Positions 7,752 through 14,105 of a stretch of 18,763 nucleotides of DNA are shown here, piece after piece. Source of the stretch: an uncultured cyanobacterium (lineage in GTDB: Bacteria > Cyanobacteriota > Vampirovibrionia > Gastranaerophilales > Gastranaerophilaceae); contig CABUXT010000036.1 of NCBI GenBank assembly GCA_902495705.1, positions 1 to 18,763 on the forward strand, given 5' to 3'. The position numbers were made by a program, and so were the translations under genes. Under the pieces are notes generated by a model. That model was not told where the DNA came from and ran no database searches. It worked only from the letters and a program-made list of their open reading frames with translations. The stretch's first letter is position 1, and each line of letters starts with the position of its first letter.

Positions 7752-8510
7752 TCATTTCCATGGATAATCTTTTTCAATTTTCCATCCTGCGCGGCGGATT
7801 TTCTCTGCGCAATAAAAACCACGACCACTTTTATTACAATTTTCATCAATAATATCATTGCTATAAGTGTACCCAAGCGGTTGGATTCCGCCACCATCTT
7901 TAGCAACCCTTGTTAAGTAAAACACATCTCGTCCAAAGACGTTTGGACCTTCTGCACCGTTTATATCCACAATTACCGAACCGTTTTGTTCTTCACCTGA
8001 TTCAGCAGTGGAACTCCCCATTGCAATAAATATGACATATAAAAATCCGTCAGAAGTGTAAAAAGTAGTCCTTCTTTCAGGGACAACCACACCCATATTC
8101 ACAGTTGTTTTATTGGGATAAAACCAAGGATTATTATTTTTATAGCGACATTGCTTGTATGTAGTACAAATAATTGCAGTTTTTAAATACGGAGCCCAAT
8201 AATGATTAAAATAAAGTTCAGAACCCATCTTGAAAGATTCACTCACTGACGGTTCACCTACATCGTCATAAGACAACTTGTATGCTTGATTCAAGACAGA
8301 GATTGCTTTTTGGAGTTTTGTTACGGTTACATGTTTTTGATAATTTGTTATTAAATTTGGTATCGTAATCGCAGCAACTACGCCGATTATACCTAGAGTG
8401 ATTAAAGTTTCTGCTAAAGTAAACCCAAAGTGCGCGATTGTTTGTGGCAAATCTACGTGCGCAGCACCCTCGGCTAATGTAAATCCAAATCGCATTTTTT
8501 GTTTTTTCAT
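7752..8510 (-). CDS. Type IV prepilin-like protein with duplicated cleavage motif
   Basis: A 252-residue protein with a class III-type prepilin N-terminus: short basic leader, 'GFTLAE' (cleavage after Gly expected, Phe+1, Glu+5), then a hydrophobic helix 'LITLGIIGVVAAITIP'. After cleavage by prepilin peptidase such proteins assemble into type IV pili or type II secretion pseudopili, or stay in the membrane. The 'GFTLAE' motif occurs twice, at residues 9 and 29, exactly 20 residues apart; only the second is followed directly by the hydrophobic helix. The C-terminal part is globular with several cysteines and glycine-rich loops. The ATG at 8510 has AGGAG at 6-nt spacing. It resembles the protein encoded at 16416. 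Confidence 0.85.
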   Translation of the reverse strand: MKKQKMRFGFTLAEGAAHVDLPQTIAHFGFTLAETLITLGIIGVVAAITIPNLITNYQKHVTVTKLQKAISVLNQAYKLSYDDVGEPSVSESFKMGSELYFNHYWAPYLKTAIICTTYKQCRYKNNNPWFYPNKTTVNMGVVVPERRTTFYTSDGFLYVIFIAMGSSTAESGEEQNGSVIVDINGAEGPNVFGRDVFYLTRVAKDGGGIQPLGYTYSNDIIDENCNKSGRGFYCAEKIRRAGWKIEKDYPWK

Positions 8511-8548
8511 ACAAGCTCCTCAAATTTGACTTTTATTTCTATTTTACC

Positions 8549-8581
8549 GACTTATAAATCAGTATATATGGAGTATAAGTC
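8549..8581. promoter_or_regulatory. 8-bp inverted repeat in the divergent promoter region (candidate operator)
   Basis: GACTTATA (8549-8556) and TATAAGTC (8574-8581) form a perfect inverted repeat with 25 bp between corresponding positions, about 2.5 helical turns. It lies between the divergent prepilin-like gene and the XRE gene at 8618. XRE proteins commonly bind such dyads near their own promoter, so autoregulation is a reasonable inference. No protein-binding evidence exists in the sequence itself. Confidence 0.4.
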
Positions 8582-8617
8582 ATAATATAAAATTGTCAAG
8601 TAATATAAACTAACAAT

Positions 8618-8851
8618 ATGGATAGAGATAAAGTTATTAAAGTATTTGCGGAAAATGTAAGAGCAGAAAGAGCCAGAAAAAATTATTCTCAAGAAAAATT
8701 GGCAGAAATGGCTGACATCACGCCTGAATATCTTGCAAGAATTGAAAAGGAAAAATACAGTCCATCACTTGTTGTTATCGCAAATTTGGCAATAGCGTTG
8801 GGAGTCTCTGTCGATAAATTGATACCTTTGGATGAATTGCGCAAGGAGTAA
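8618..8851 (+). CDS. Small XRE-family transcriptional regulator
   Basis: A 77-residue single-domain Cro/CI-type helix-turn-helix protein. 'RAERARKNYSQEKLAEMADI' and 'PEYLARIEKEKYSPSLVVIANLAIALGVSVDKLI' give the five-helix domain with the usual R.E...YSPS signature. There is no effector domain. No Shine-Dalgarno sequence is visible before the ATG, though TAATAT (8601-8606) could be a -10 box giving a very short leader. It diverges from the prepilin-like gene with an inverted repeat between them. It may repress itself and possibly the prepilin gene. Confidence 0.85.
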   Translation: MDRDKVIKVFAENVRAERARKNYSQEKLAEMADITPEYLARIEKEKYSPSLVVIANLAIALGVSVDKLIPLDELRKE

Positions 8852-8858
8852 GTTTTGA

Positions 8859-8966
8859 GTCATTAAAAGAGTGACGAAGTATTCCACAACAAGACTTGCA
8901 GGGGATTACGACGTCGCGTTGTGAAGTCTATTCTTTTATTTGTACAATATCGCTCCTCGTAATGAC
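8859..8966. repeat. Palindromic intergenic repeat with 7-bp terminal inverted repeats
   Basis: GTCATTA (8859-8865) and TAATGAC (8960-8966) are perfect inverted ends. Inside are paired segments TAAAAGA/TCTTTTA (8864-8870, 8932-8938) and CACAAC/GTTGTG (8885-8890, 8918-8923), plus the palindrome CGACGTCG (8909-8916). The pattern 'GTGACGAAG..ATTCCAC' and, on the other strand, 'GTCATTACGAGGAGCGA' recalls widespread bacterial intergenic repeats. It lies downstream of the XRE gene and contains no ORF. The end of the window (18738-18763) has a related sequence. Confidence 0.65.
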
Positions 8967-8991
8967 GTGATGTTTTAAAAACTTAACTGTC

Positions 8992-9096
8992 ATTCTGAAC
9001 TTGATTCAGAATCTTTTCCATATTAATAATTTGGCAAATATAATTATTGATAAATCCTAATTATTTTTGCCAATCATCATTGATAGATTCTGAATA
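8992..9096. repeat. Nested palindromic repeat element
   Basis: This stretch folds on itself at three levels. ATTCTGAA/TTCAGAAT (8992-8999, 9005-9012) is a perfect hairpin. ATTCAGAATCT (9004-9014) pairs with AGATTCTGAAT (9086-9096). Between these, 9031-9045 pairs with 9060-9074 as a 15-bp stem with one mismatch. No coding frame is seen. It could be a REP- or MITE-like element. A diverged copy of the first hairpin lies at 18627-18647. Confidence 0.65.
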
Positions 9097-9107
9097 GCAA
9101 GAGGCTT

Positions 9108-9157
9108 TGATAGAACCCTCACCCTGCCCTCTCCCTTGGAGAGGGAACTTTTATCAA
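9108..9157. repeat. GC-rich hairpin element overlapping a stop codon
   Basis: CCCTCTCC (9127-9134) and GGAGAGGG (9138-9145) form a perfect 8-bp stem with a 3-nt loop, inside an outer TTGATA/TATCAA pair (9108-9113, 9152-9157). The 'CCCTCACCCTGCCCTCTCC' pattern is a common dispersed repeat in bacteria. Its right end supplies the TGA stop of the membrane-protein gene ending at 9154. It might help end transcription from that gene, though no T-tract follows on the minus strand. Confidence 0.55.
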
Positions 9158-10347
9158 TCCTCACTTGGGATTGTTGGGTGGTCATTGAATTTGTAGCCGC
9201 TATTCCAAAGCTTTTTAAACTCAGTATAAGATTTCTCTTGTACAGCCTTTTGATATGCCTTTTTAACCTCTTCAGGATTTAATGAAAATGCCCCCAACTC
9301 CTCATTATTAAATGTGCTATATATCTTGATTTTATTTAGCAAATCAACAGAATTTACGTAATCTTCCATATTTATAGAAGATTTATTATTTTTTATCAAA
9401 ACATAGCCCATTGCATTTTTTAAGATTGAAATTTTTATTGTAGTTCCAACAGCTTGCCAATCTTCAGGGTCTAAATAAAATTTATATTCATCCTTGTTTA
9501 GTTCAATTTTATCAAATGCTGCCTCTATAGAATTTATCTGATAATTGTTGAATTTTGTCTCGATTTTTTTATTAAAATCAGGATGAGATTTTGAATACAA
9601 TGCAATAGAATGAGACATTATCGCACTTGTTCCAATCATCATTGCAACAAAAACAATCGGAACAATCAAAAATAAAATTGCAGATTGTTTAAATTGTGTT
9701 TTGTGGAATTTTTCTACATTTTCGTACTTGTCAGAATTTTTCTCATAAGCCCACTCGTTTCCGCGAAATCCGCAAATCAACATAAACGGAAACCAACCGG
9801 CAGTGAATAATAACGGTAACATCAAAAGAGGGATAAAGGATTTATTCAACAATCCCCAAATCCAAGTGCCCCAAAATGCACCCCAGTTGCATTTAACAAT
9901 TTCACTTTTCGGTTTTTCGCCGGAAATTCTGCCTTGCCAAAACAGCAATGACACCATTACAAATAATGTCAGCCAACTACCCAAAAAGCTTGTACCAAGT
10001 GGCGTATAGACAATAAACATTATGACAGTTAATACAGCAGAAATTACTGAGATTTTATTATCATCTTCGTCCCCAAGAATATCACGTATTCTGCGAACGA
10101 CACTCGGAAACAACAACACAGAATTAACAAGTCCTAAAACTACCATCATCAAAGACACCCAAATTGGGCGAGGAGCAGCAGAAAAAGCTTGCATAATTTC
10201 AGGTTTAAAAAACATCAAGTAAACAACAGGAGTAACCAAAAGACTCTCAATAAGCTCAATTATCAAAAGATTTACGAAAAAATTACGTCTATTTAATACG
10301 CCTCTTAAAGAAAAGAACTTTTTATTTTCCTCAAAATAACCACTCAT
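9154..10347 (-). CDS. DUF805-type polytopic membrane protein with C-terminal soluble domain
   Basis: A 397-residue inner-membrane protein of unknown function. The N-terminus 'FSLRGVLNRRNF' (12-23) and 'RRIRDI' at 85-90 after paired hydrophobic segments match the DUF805 pattern. A second block (about 154-193: 'NWGAFWGTWIWGLL', two hydrophobic stretches, then 'GFRGNEWAYEK') resembles DUF2628-like membrane modules. A further transmembrane segment lies near 212-235. Residues from about 245 form a hydrophilic domain. I count about seven membrane segments. The ATG at 10347 has AGGAG at 8-nt spacing and lies 25 nt after rmuC, so the two are probably one operon. Confidence 0.75.
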   Translation of the reverse strand: MSGYFEENKKFFSLRGVLNRRNFFVNLLIIELIESLLVTPVVYLMFFKPEIMQAFSAAPRPIWVSLMMVVLGLVNSVLLFPSVVRRIRDILGDEDDNKISVISAVLTVIMFIVYTPLGTSFLGSWLTLFVMVSLLFWQGRISGEKPKSEIVKCNWGAFWGTWIWGLLNKSFIPLLMLPLLFTAGWFPFMLICGFRGNEWAYEKNSDKYENVEKFHKTQFKQSAILFLIVPIVFVAMMIGTSAIMSHSIALYSKSHPDFNKKIETKFNNYQINSIEAAFDKIELNKDEYKFYLDPEDWQAVGTTIKISILKNAMGYVLIKNNKSSINMEDYVNSVDLLNKIKIYSTFNNEELGAFSLNPEEVKKAYQKAVQEKSYTEFKKLWNSGYKFNDHPTIPSED

Positions 10348-10372
10348 AATATTTACTCCTATTTTTATTTAT

Positions 10373-11554
10373 TTAATTTATATCATCATCACTATCATTA
10401 GTCAAAAATTCCACAGGAATAGTTTTTTCTACAATTTTTTTGCCTGATTTTGAACTTTTTGAGTTAATTCCGTATTGGTGAAGTTTTTCAGCCTCTTTAA
10501 AAATACTTCCATTGTGTTTTGAATTGAACCTACCAACCTCAGTTTTGATTGATGAGCAAGCCTTTTCTAATGCCTGCTGAATATTCAAAAGTCCTTGTGC
10601 ATGAAGTGCAATATTATTGTACAAACTTTCACCAACAGCAATAATATTTTCAATATTTTGAGATTGGATTTTTGTTCTCCATAATTGATTAACCAAACGC
10701 AACGCAACAAGTAAAGATGAATTACCTACGATAATAATATTTCTGCTATTTGCAAGCTCCACAACTGACCGAAAATCAACATCCGTATAGATCAGATTTA
10801 TACAAGATTCAATCGGAATATACATCAAAATAAAATTTGGTTGAGAAAGCTCTGAAATTTCTTCATAATTTTTCTTTGCCAAATTAACAATACAATTTGT
10901 TAAGTCTGAGCTAAAAGCCTTTTTGAGGTTTTCATCATTGTCGGATTGACGATATTCAATATAATTTTTTAAAATCACTTTTGAATCAATAACCAAATGC
11001 TTATTATCAGGCAAATTTATAACAAAGTCAGGCTTATTTCCTCCTGAAACAAATTGTTTTGAGTAATGTATATTTTCTTGTAAATCAGCAAATTTCAAAA
11101 TTTGTTCAAGCCAATCTTCTCCAAATTCACCTCTAGAATTTTGGTTTGTAGTAAGGGCTTTGGCATATTTTTCGGCAGTTGATATTGCATTTTTAATCTC
11201 TAGAGTTTCATCGCGATGAGCTTGCTGATAAGTATCAATACTTTGCTTAAATTCCTTTAAAAGCTTATTTATCGGTGCAATTTCCTCGGCTTTAAATAAA
11301 TCAATTTTTGTATCTAAGTCTTTTGAATGTTCTGCAACAAGAAACTCTTGCTGACTTCTCAAAGAATCTTGTGCAATTTTAGTGAACTCAACTGACAAAG
11401 AGTTTAGCAAGTCATCTTGCAGACCTTTCTGTCCTTTCAATCTGGAATTTTCTTCAAGCAAATTTCGCATTTTGCACTGATAATAAGTACTTGAAACAAT
11501 CCAAACAAAAAGGGCTGTTACAATTATTGATAAACTCAAAATAGTCCAATTCAA
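10373..11554 (-). CDS. rmuC: RmuC family DNA recombination protein
   Basis: A 393-residue protein of the RmuC family, which limits inversion at short inverted repeats in E. coli and is thought to have nuclease-like activity. An N-terminal membrane anchor (about 5-25) is followed by a predicted coiled coil (about 30-130). The conserved RmuC domain shows 'RGEFGEDWLEQIL' (141-153), 'PDFVINLP' (175-182), 'IDSKV' (189-193), 'FILMYIPIES' and 'NIIIVGNSSLLVALRLV'. The start codon is TTG at 11554, preceded by an in-frame TAG upstream, and no ATG or GTG lies between. A GGATGGTG stretch sits upstream at loose spacing. Confidence 0.92.
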   Translation of the reverse strand: MNWTILSLSIIVTALFVWIVSSTYYQCKMRNLLEENSRLKGQKGLQDDLLNSLSVEFTKIAQDSLRSQQEFLVAEHSKDLDTKIDLFKAEEIAPINKLLKEFKQSIDTYQQAHRDETLEIKNAISTAEKYAKALTTNQNSRGEFGEDWLEQILKFADLQENIHYSKQFVSGGNKPDFVINLPDNKHLVIDSKVILKNYIEYRQSDNDENLKKAFSSDLTNCIVNLAKKNYEEISELSQPNFILMYIPIESCINLIYTDVDFRSVVELANSRNIIIVGNSSLLVALRLVNQLWRTKIQSQNIENIIAVGESLYNNIALHAQGLLNIQQALEKACSSIKTEVGRFNSKHNGSIFKEAEKLHQYGINSKSSKSGKKIVEKTIPVEFLTNDSDDDIN

Positions 11555-11604
11555 AGTTACACCATCCTTTTGATACTAACAACATAATAATACCATATTT
11601 TTAA

Positions 11605-11620
11605 AAAGATTTTAGTCTTT
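11605..11620 (-). terminator. Weak hairpin downstream of the XRE gene
   Basis: On the minus strand AAAGA (11620-11616) pairs with TCTTT (11609-11605) around a 6-nt loop, running into a short T stretch. It lies just after the stop of the XRE gene at 11639. The stem is short and AT-only apart from one G-C pair, so this is a weak call. Confidence 0.3.
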
Positions 11621-11638
11621 ATGAAGGATATGTAAAGG

Positions 11639-11851
11639 TTAAATATCTAAGAGTTCAGATAAAATCATACCTAGACCATCTGCTATCTTGGACAAGATTT
11701 CCAAACTAGGATTTCTTTTAAGATTTTCTAATCTTCCAACATAAGTTCTATCAATATTACAAAGAAGAGCCAAACCCTCTTGAGACAAGCCTCGCTCTTG
11801 CCTTAGCATCTTTAATTTTTGTGAAAATCTGTATAAAACTTCGCTTGACAT
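11639..11851 (-). CDS. XRE regulator resembling restriction-modification controller (C) proteins
   Basis: A 70-residue single-domain helix-turn-helix protein when started at the ATG at 11851. Its pattern 'LRQERGLSQEGLALLCNIDRTYVGRLENLKRNPSLEILSKIADGLG..LSELL' is very close to the signature of C proteins that control restriction-modification genes, especially 'DRTYV...E..KRNPSL'. The frame extends up to a GTG at 11872 (77 residues), but the extra residues fall on the TGCCA repeats and there is no Shine-Dalgarno sequence for either start. C proteins are often made from leaderless transcripts, which would fit. No restriction gene is adjacent; the type I operon begins 4 kb away and shares an upstream motif. 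Confidence 0.8.
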   Translation of the reverse strand: MSSEVLYRFSQKLKMLRQERGLSQEGLALLCNIDRTYVGRLENLKRNPSLEILSKIADGLGMILSELLDI

Positions 11852-11862
11852 TTGTATAAATG

Positions 11863-11900
11863 TATGCCACACTATGCCAATAGTCGACAGCCGATTGGCA
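11863..11900. promoter_or_regulatory. Array of TGCCA half-sites (candidate operator)
   Basis: TATGCCA occurs directly repeated at 11863-11869 and 11873-11879, exactly 10 bp apart. TGCCAAT (11875-11881) and ATTGGCA (11894-11900) form a perfect 7-bp inverted repeat with a 12-bp centre that includes GTCGAC (11883-11888). All lie between the divergent XRE gene and the small ORF. Helically phased half-sites at a regulator's own promoter are typical of C-protein autoregulation; binding here is an inference. Confidence 0.55.
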
Positions 11901-11915
11901 CAGATAAGAGGTTAT

Positions 11916-12140
11916 ATGTTTTTACCTACTACCAAAATACAGCTAAAATTATTCAAGGAAGAAATAATTAATTTGTCAGGCAAATGCACATCTATTATTG
12001 AATTTGTTTCTACCCCTGTTTTATGCAAAGACTTTAATGTTCAGAAAAACGAAAAAGCCGAATTTGAAAACATAATATCAAAACTAAACACCGTATCAAA
12101 TAAATTGGATGAAATAAAAAGCATTTTAAAGGATTTTTAG
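11916..12140 (+). CDS. Small hypothetical protein divergent from the XRE regulator
   Basis: A 74-residue protein I do not recognise. It is hydrophilic, with two cysteines near the middle and a C-terminal half of Lys/Glu/Asn-rich helix ('KAEFENIISKLNTVSNKLDEIKSIL') that may form a coiled coil. The ATG at 11916 is preferred because AAGAGG ends 4 nt upstream; the frame also has an ATG at 11874, but that lies inside the operator repeats and has no ribosome site. A hairpin terminator follows at 12145, which supports a real transcription unit. Shared control with the divergent XRE gene is likely. Confidence 0.5.
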   Translation: MFLPTTKIQLKLFKEEIINLSGKCTSIIEFVSTPVLCKDFNVQKNEKAEFENIISKLNTVSNKLDEIKSILKDF

Positions 12141-12144
12141 TATT

Positions 12145-12175
12145 TGTAACCTACTTGCACAGGTTATATTTTTTA
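12145..12175 (+). terminator. Rho-independent terminator after the small ORF
   Basis: TAACCT (12147-12152) and AGGTTA (12161-12166) form a perfect stem, extended by a G-U and a T-A pair, with an 8-nt loop. It is followed by TATTTTTTAA. It lies 4 nt after the small ORF's stop. Confidence 0.65.
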
Positions 12176-12230
12176 ACTAAAATATTAGTAACTTATAGTA
12201 TTTATTAATAAATAAAAGGGATGAGTAATT

Positions 12231-13604
12231 ATGGCTGTAGAAAGACAACATGTAAAAGAACAAGACAAAGTAGCCAGACGTTCAAATTTTGAACCTGTAG
12301 AAAGCAATTTGACACCAGAACAAGTAAAACTTGAGGCATCAAGATGCTTACACTGCAAAAATCCGCGCTGCGTTCAAGGATGTCCTGTAAACATTCAAAT
12401 TCCTGAATTTATTCAGGCTCTAAAAGAAGATAATTTAGATAAAGCAGGACAAATAATCCGCCAAACAAGTATGTTACCTTCTGTTTGCGGCAGGGTTTGC
12501 CCACAAGAAAGACAATGCGAAGGCAATTGTATCCTTGGAATTAAAGGTGAAGCGGTTGCTATCGGAGCACTTGAGCGATATGTCGGCGATAACACAAAAG
12601 CCGATATGCCGGAAATTAAACCTTCAGGTAAAAAAGTTGCGGTTATCGGTTCAGGTTGCGCAGGTATTACCGCAGCAGCCGACCTTAGAAAAGCAGGTCA
12701 CGAAGTTGTTGTTTTTGAAGCCTTACATAAACTTGGCGGAGTTTTGAGATATGGTATTCCTCCATTCAGACTTCCAAGAACAATTCTTGATAGAGAAATT
12801 ACAAACTTGAAAGCTATGGGCGTTGAGTTTCATACAAATGTTATTGTCGGAAAATCTATCACTATCCAACAATTGAAAGATGATGGATTTGATGCAATAT
12901 TTATCTGTTCAGGCGCTGGTTTACCGAAAATGATGCACATAAAAGGAGAAAACCTTAACGGTGTATTTTCTGCAAACGAATTTCTTACTCGTGTAAACCT
13001 TATGGGCGCAGGCAGAGATAAAGATTCAATTACACCGCTGAGAGTCGGTAAAAAAGTTGCCGTAATAGGTGGTGGTAACGTTGCGATGGATGCCGCAAGA
13101 ACAGCAGTACGTGTCGGATTTGAAGAAGTTTCTATTTTATATAGAAGAACAGAAAAAGAACTTCCTGCAAGACTTGAAGAAATCAGGCATGCTAAAGAAG
13201 AAGGTGTTATATTCAAATTTTTGCACGCTCCAGTTGAAATCTTGGACAAAGACGGTTATGTTGCAGGCATGAAATTTGAAATTATGGAACTTGGAGAACC
13301 TGACGCATCAGGTAGAAGAAGACCTGTCGGAACAGGGGAATATGTAACAGAAGATGTTGATACAGTAATTGTTGCACTAGGTACAGGTCCAAATCCGATT
13401 ATCCAAAAATCAGCAGAACATGAAGGTATTGAAATTATCACTGACCCAAAAGGATATATTTCAGTAAATCCTGATACCAGAGCAACAAATATTCCTTGTG
13501 TTTACGCAGGGGGTGACGTTGCGCCTGTTGGCGCATCTAATGCAATTAACGCAATGGGTGCAGGTAAAAAAGCCGCAAAAGCAATTAATGAATTACTAAA
13601 ATAA
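12231..13604 (+). CDS. gltD: NADPH-dependent glutamate synthase small subunit / GltD-like flavoprotein
   Basis: A 457-residue iron-sulfur flavoprotein that oxidises NAD(P)H and passes electrons for making glutamate from glutamine and 2-oxoglutarate. The N-terminus carries two cysteine sets for 4Fe-4S clusters: Cys39, 42, 47, 51 and Cys86, 90, 96, 100. The FAD site is 'VIGSGCAGITAAADLRKAG' at 128-146, with Cys133 where Pro is usual. The NADPH site is 'VIGGGNVAMDAARTAVRVG' at 268-286. 'YAGGD' near the C-terminus closes the FAD domain. Length fits the homotetrameric form (TIGR01316, also called gltA). The same fold serves as NfnB/SudA, the large subunit of ferredoxin:NADP oxidoreductase; no small-subunit gene is adjacent. 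AAGGGATGAG precedes the ATG. Confidence 0.9.
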   Translation: MAVERQHVKEQDKVARRSNFEPVESNLTPEQVKLEASRCLHCKNPRCVQGCPVNIQIPEFIQALKEDNLDKAGQIIRQTSMLPSVCGRVCPQERQCEGNCILGIKGEAVAIGALERYVGDNTKADMPEIKPSGKKVAVIGSGCAGITAAADLRKAGHEVVVFEALHKLGGVLRYGIPPFRLPRTILDREITNLKAMGVEFHTNVIVGKSITIQQLKDDGFDAIFICSGAGLPKMMHIKGENLNGVFSANEFLTRVNLMGAGRDKDSITPLRVGKKVAVIGGGNVAMDAARTAVRVGFEEVSILYRRTEKELPARLEEIRHAKEEGVIFKFLHAPVEILDKDGYVAGMKFEIMELGEPDASGRRRPVGTGEYVTEDVDTVIVALGTGPNPIIQKSAEHEGIEIITDPKGYISVNPDTRATNIPCVYAGGDVAPVGASNAINAMGAGKKAAKAINELLK

Positions 13605-13612
13605 TTATTATA

Positions 13613-13650
13613 AAAAGGAAATACTCTAATTTGGGTATTTCCTTTTATTG
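13613..13650 (+). terminator. Rho-independent terminator after gltD
   Basis: AAAAGGAAATAC (13613-13624) and GTATTTCCTTTT (13635-13646) form a perfect 12-bp stem with a 10-nt loop; the T-run is part of the stem and continues as ATTG. It separates gltD from the gene starting at 13662. Confidence 0.8.
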
Positions 13651-13661
13651 AAAGAGGGAGT

Positions 13662-14105
13662 ATGAATCAAGAAAACAAAATAAAAGCAGGCAGAAATATA
13701 TTTAAACTTGATGGACCGATTGGCAGAAAAAGGTTTATTTTAACATATATTATGTTAGTTTTTTATACTGTACTGTTTTTTATTGCAGTAGGCTATATTT
13801 ATCAATTATTTGAAGAAACTTTTATGCTAAAGGTAGTTGCCAGGATAATTTTAATCTTATATGTTCTTACATTTTTTTATACAATTGCGCTCAATTACAT
13901 AAAAAGAATATATGACATTATCAAGAACAAAGAAAAAGCTATATTTTATACAATTGCACTACTCATTTTTAATGTTACAACATCAATAATTCCACCATTA
14001 AAAATCGTCGGAGCAATTATTTCAACAATAATCTTTGCCTTCTTATTATTCAAAAAAGGTCAACTTGTACAACCGCAAAGCAACACAAATGAACAACAAG
14101 CTTAA
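13662..14105 (+). CDS. DUF805-like small membrane protein
   Basis: A 147-residue protein with four predicted transmembrane helices (about 25-48, 56-80, 92-105, 107-127). 'GPIGRKRF' at 18-25, 'YIKRIYDI' at 79-86 after the second helix pair, and 'KKG' near the end match the DUF805 arrangement (GR..F, KR.HDI, KG). The function of DUF805 proteins is unknown. AGAGGGAG lies just before the ATG at 13662. The C-terminal tail is Gln/Asn-rich and polar. Its end overlaps the start of the next gene by 17 nt, so the two are probably translated together. Confidence 0.75.
   Translation: MNQENKIKAGRNIFKLDGPIGRKRFILTYIMLVFYTVLFFIAVGYIYQLFEETFMLKVVARIILILYVLTFFYTIALNYIKRIYDIIKNKEKAIFYTIALLIFNVTTSIIPPLKIVGAIISTIIFAFLLFKKGQLVQPQSNTNEQQA

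Noticed and set aside
11845..11850. TTGACA as a -35 box for the small plus-strand ORF
   Set aside because: No acceptable -10 hexamer lies 16-19 nt downstream, and the hexamer is inside the XRE coding region.
11874..11915. ATG at 11874 as the start of the small divergent protein
   Set aside because: It falls within the TGCCA half-sites and has no ribosome site, whereas the ATG at 11916 has AAGAGG just upstream.
12830..13249. A 139-codon open frame on the minus strand within gltD
   Set aside because: It lies wholly opposite the conserved flavoprotein gene, has no recognisable domain and no ribosome site; it is a shadow of the gltD codon pattern.
14035..14088. Upstream in-frame ATG for the secreted protein
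   Set aside because: It would put 18 polar residues before a clear signal peptide and lies deep inside the previous gene; the ATG at 14089 gives a proper signal peptide.
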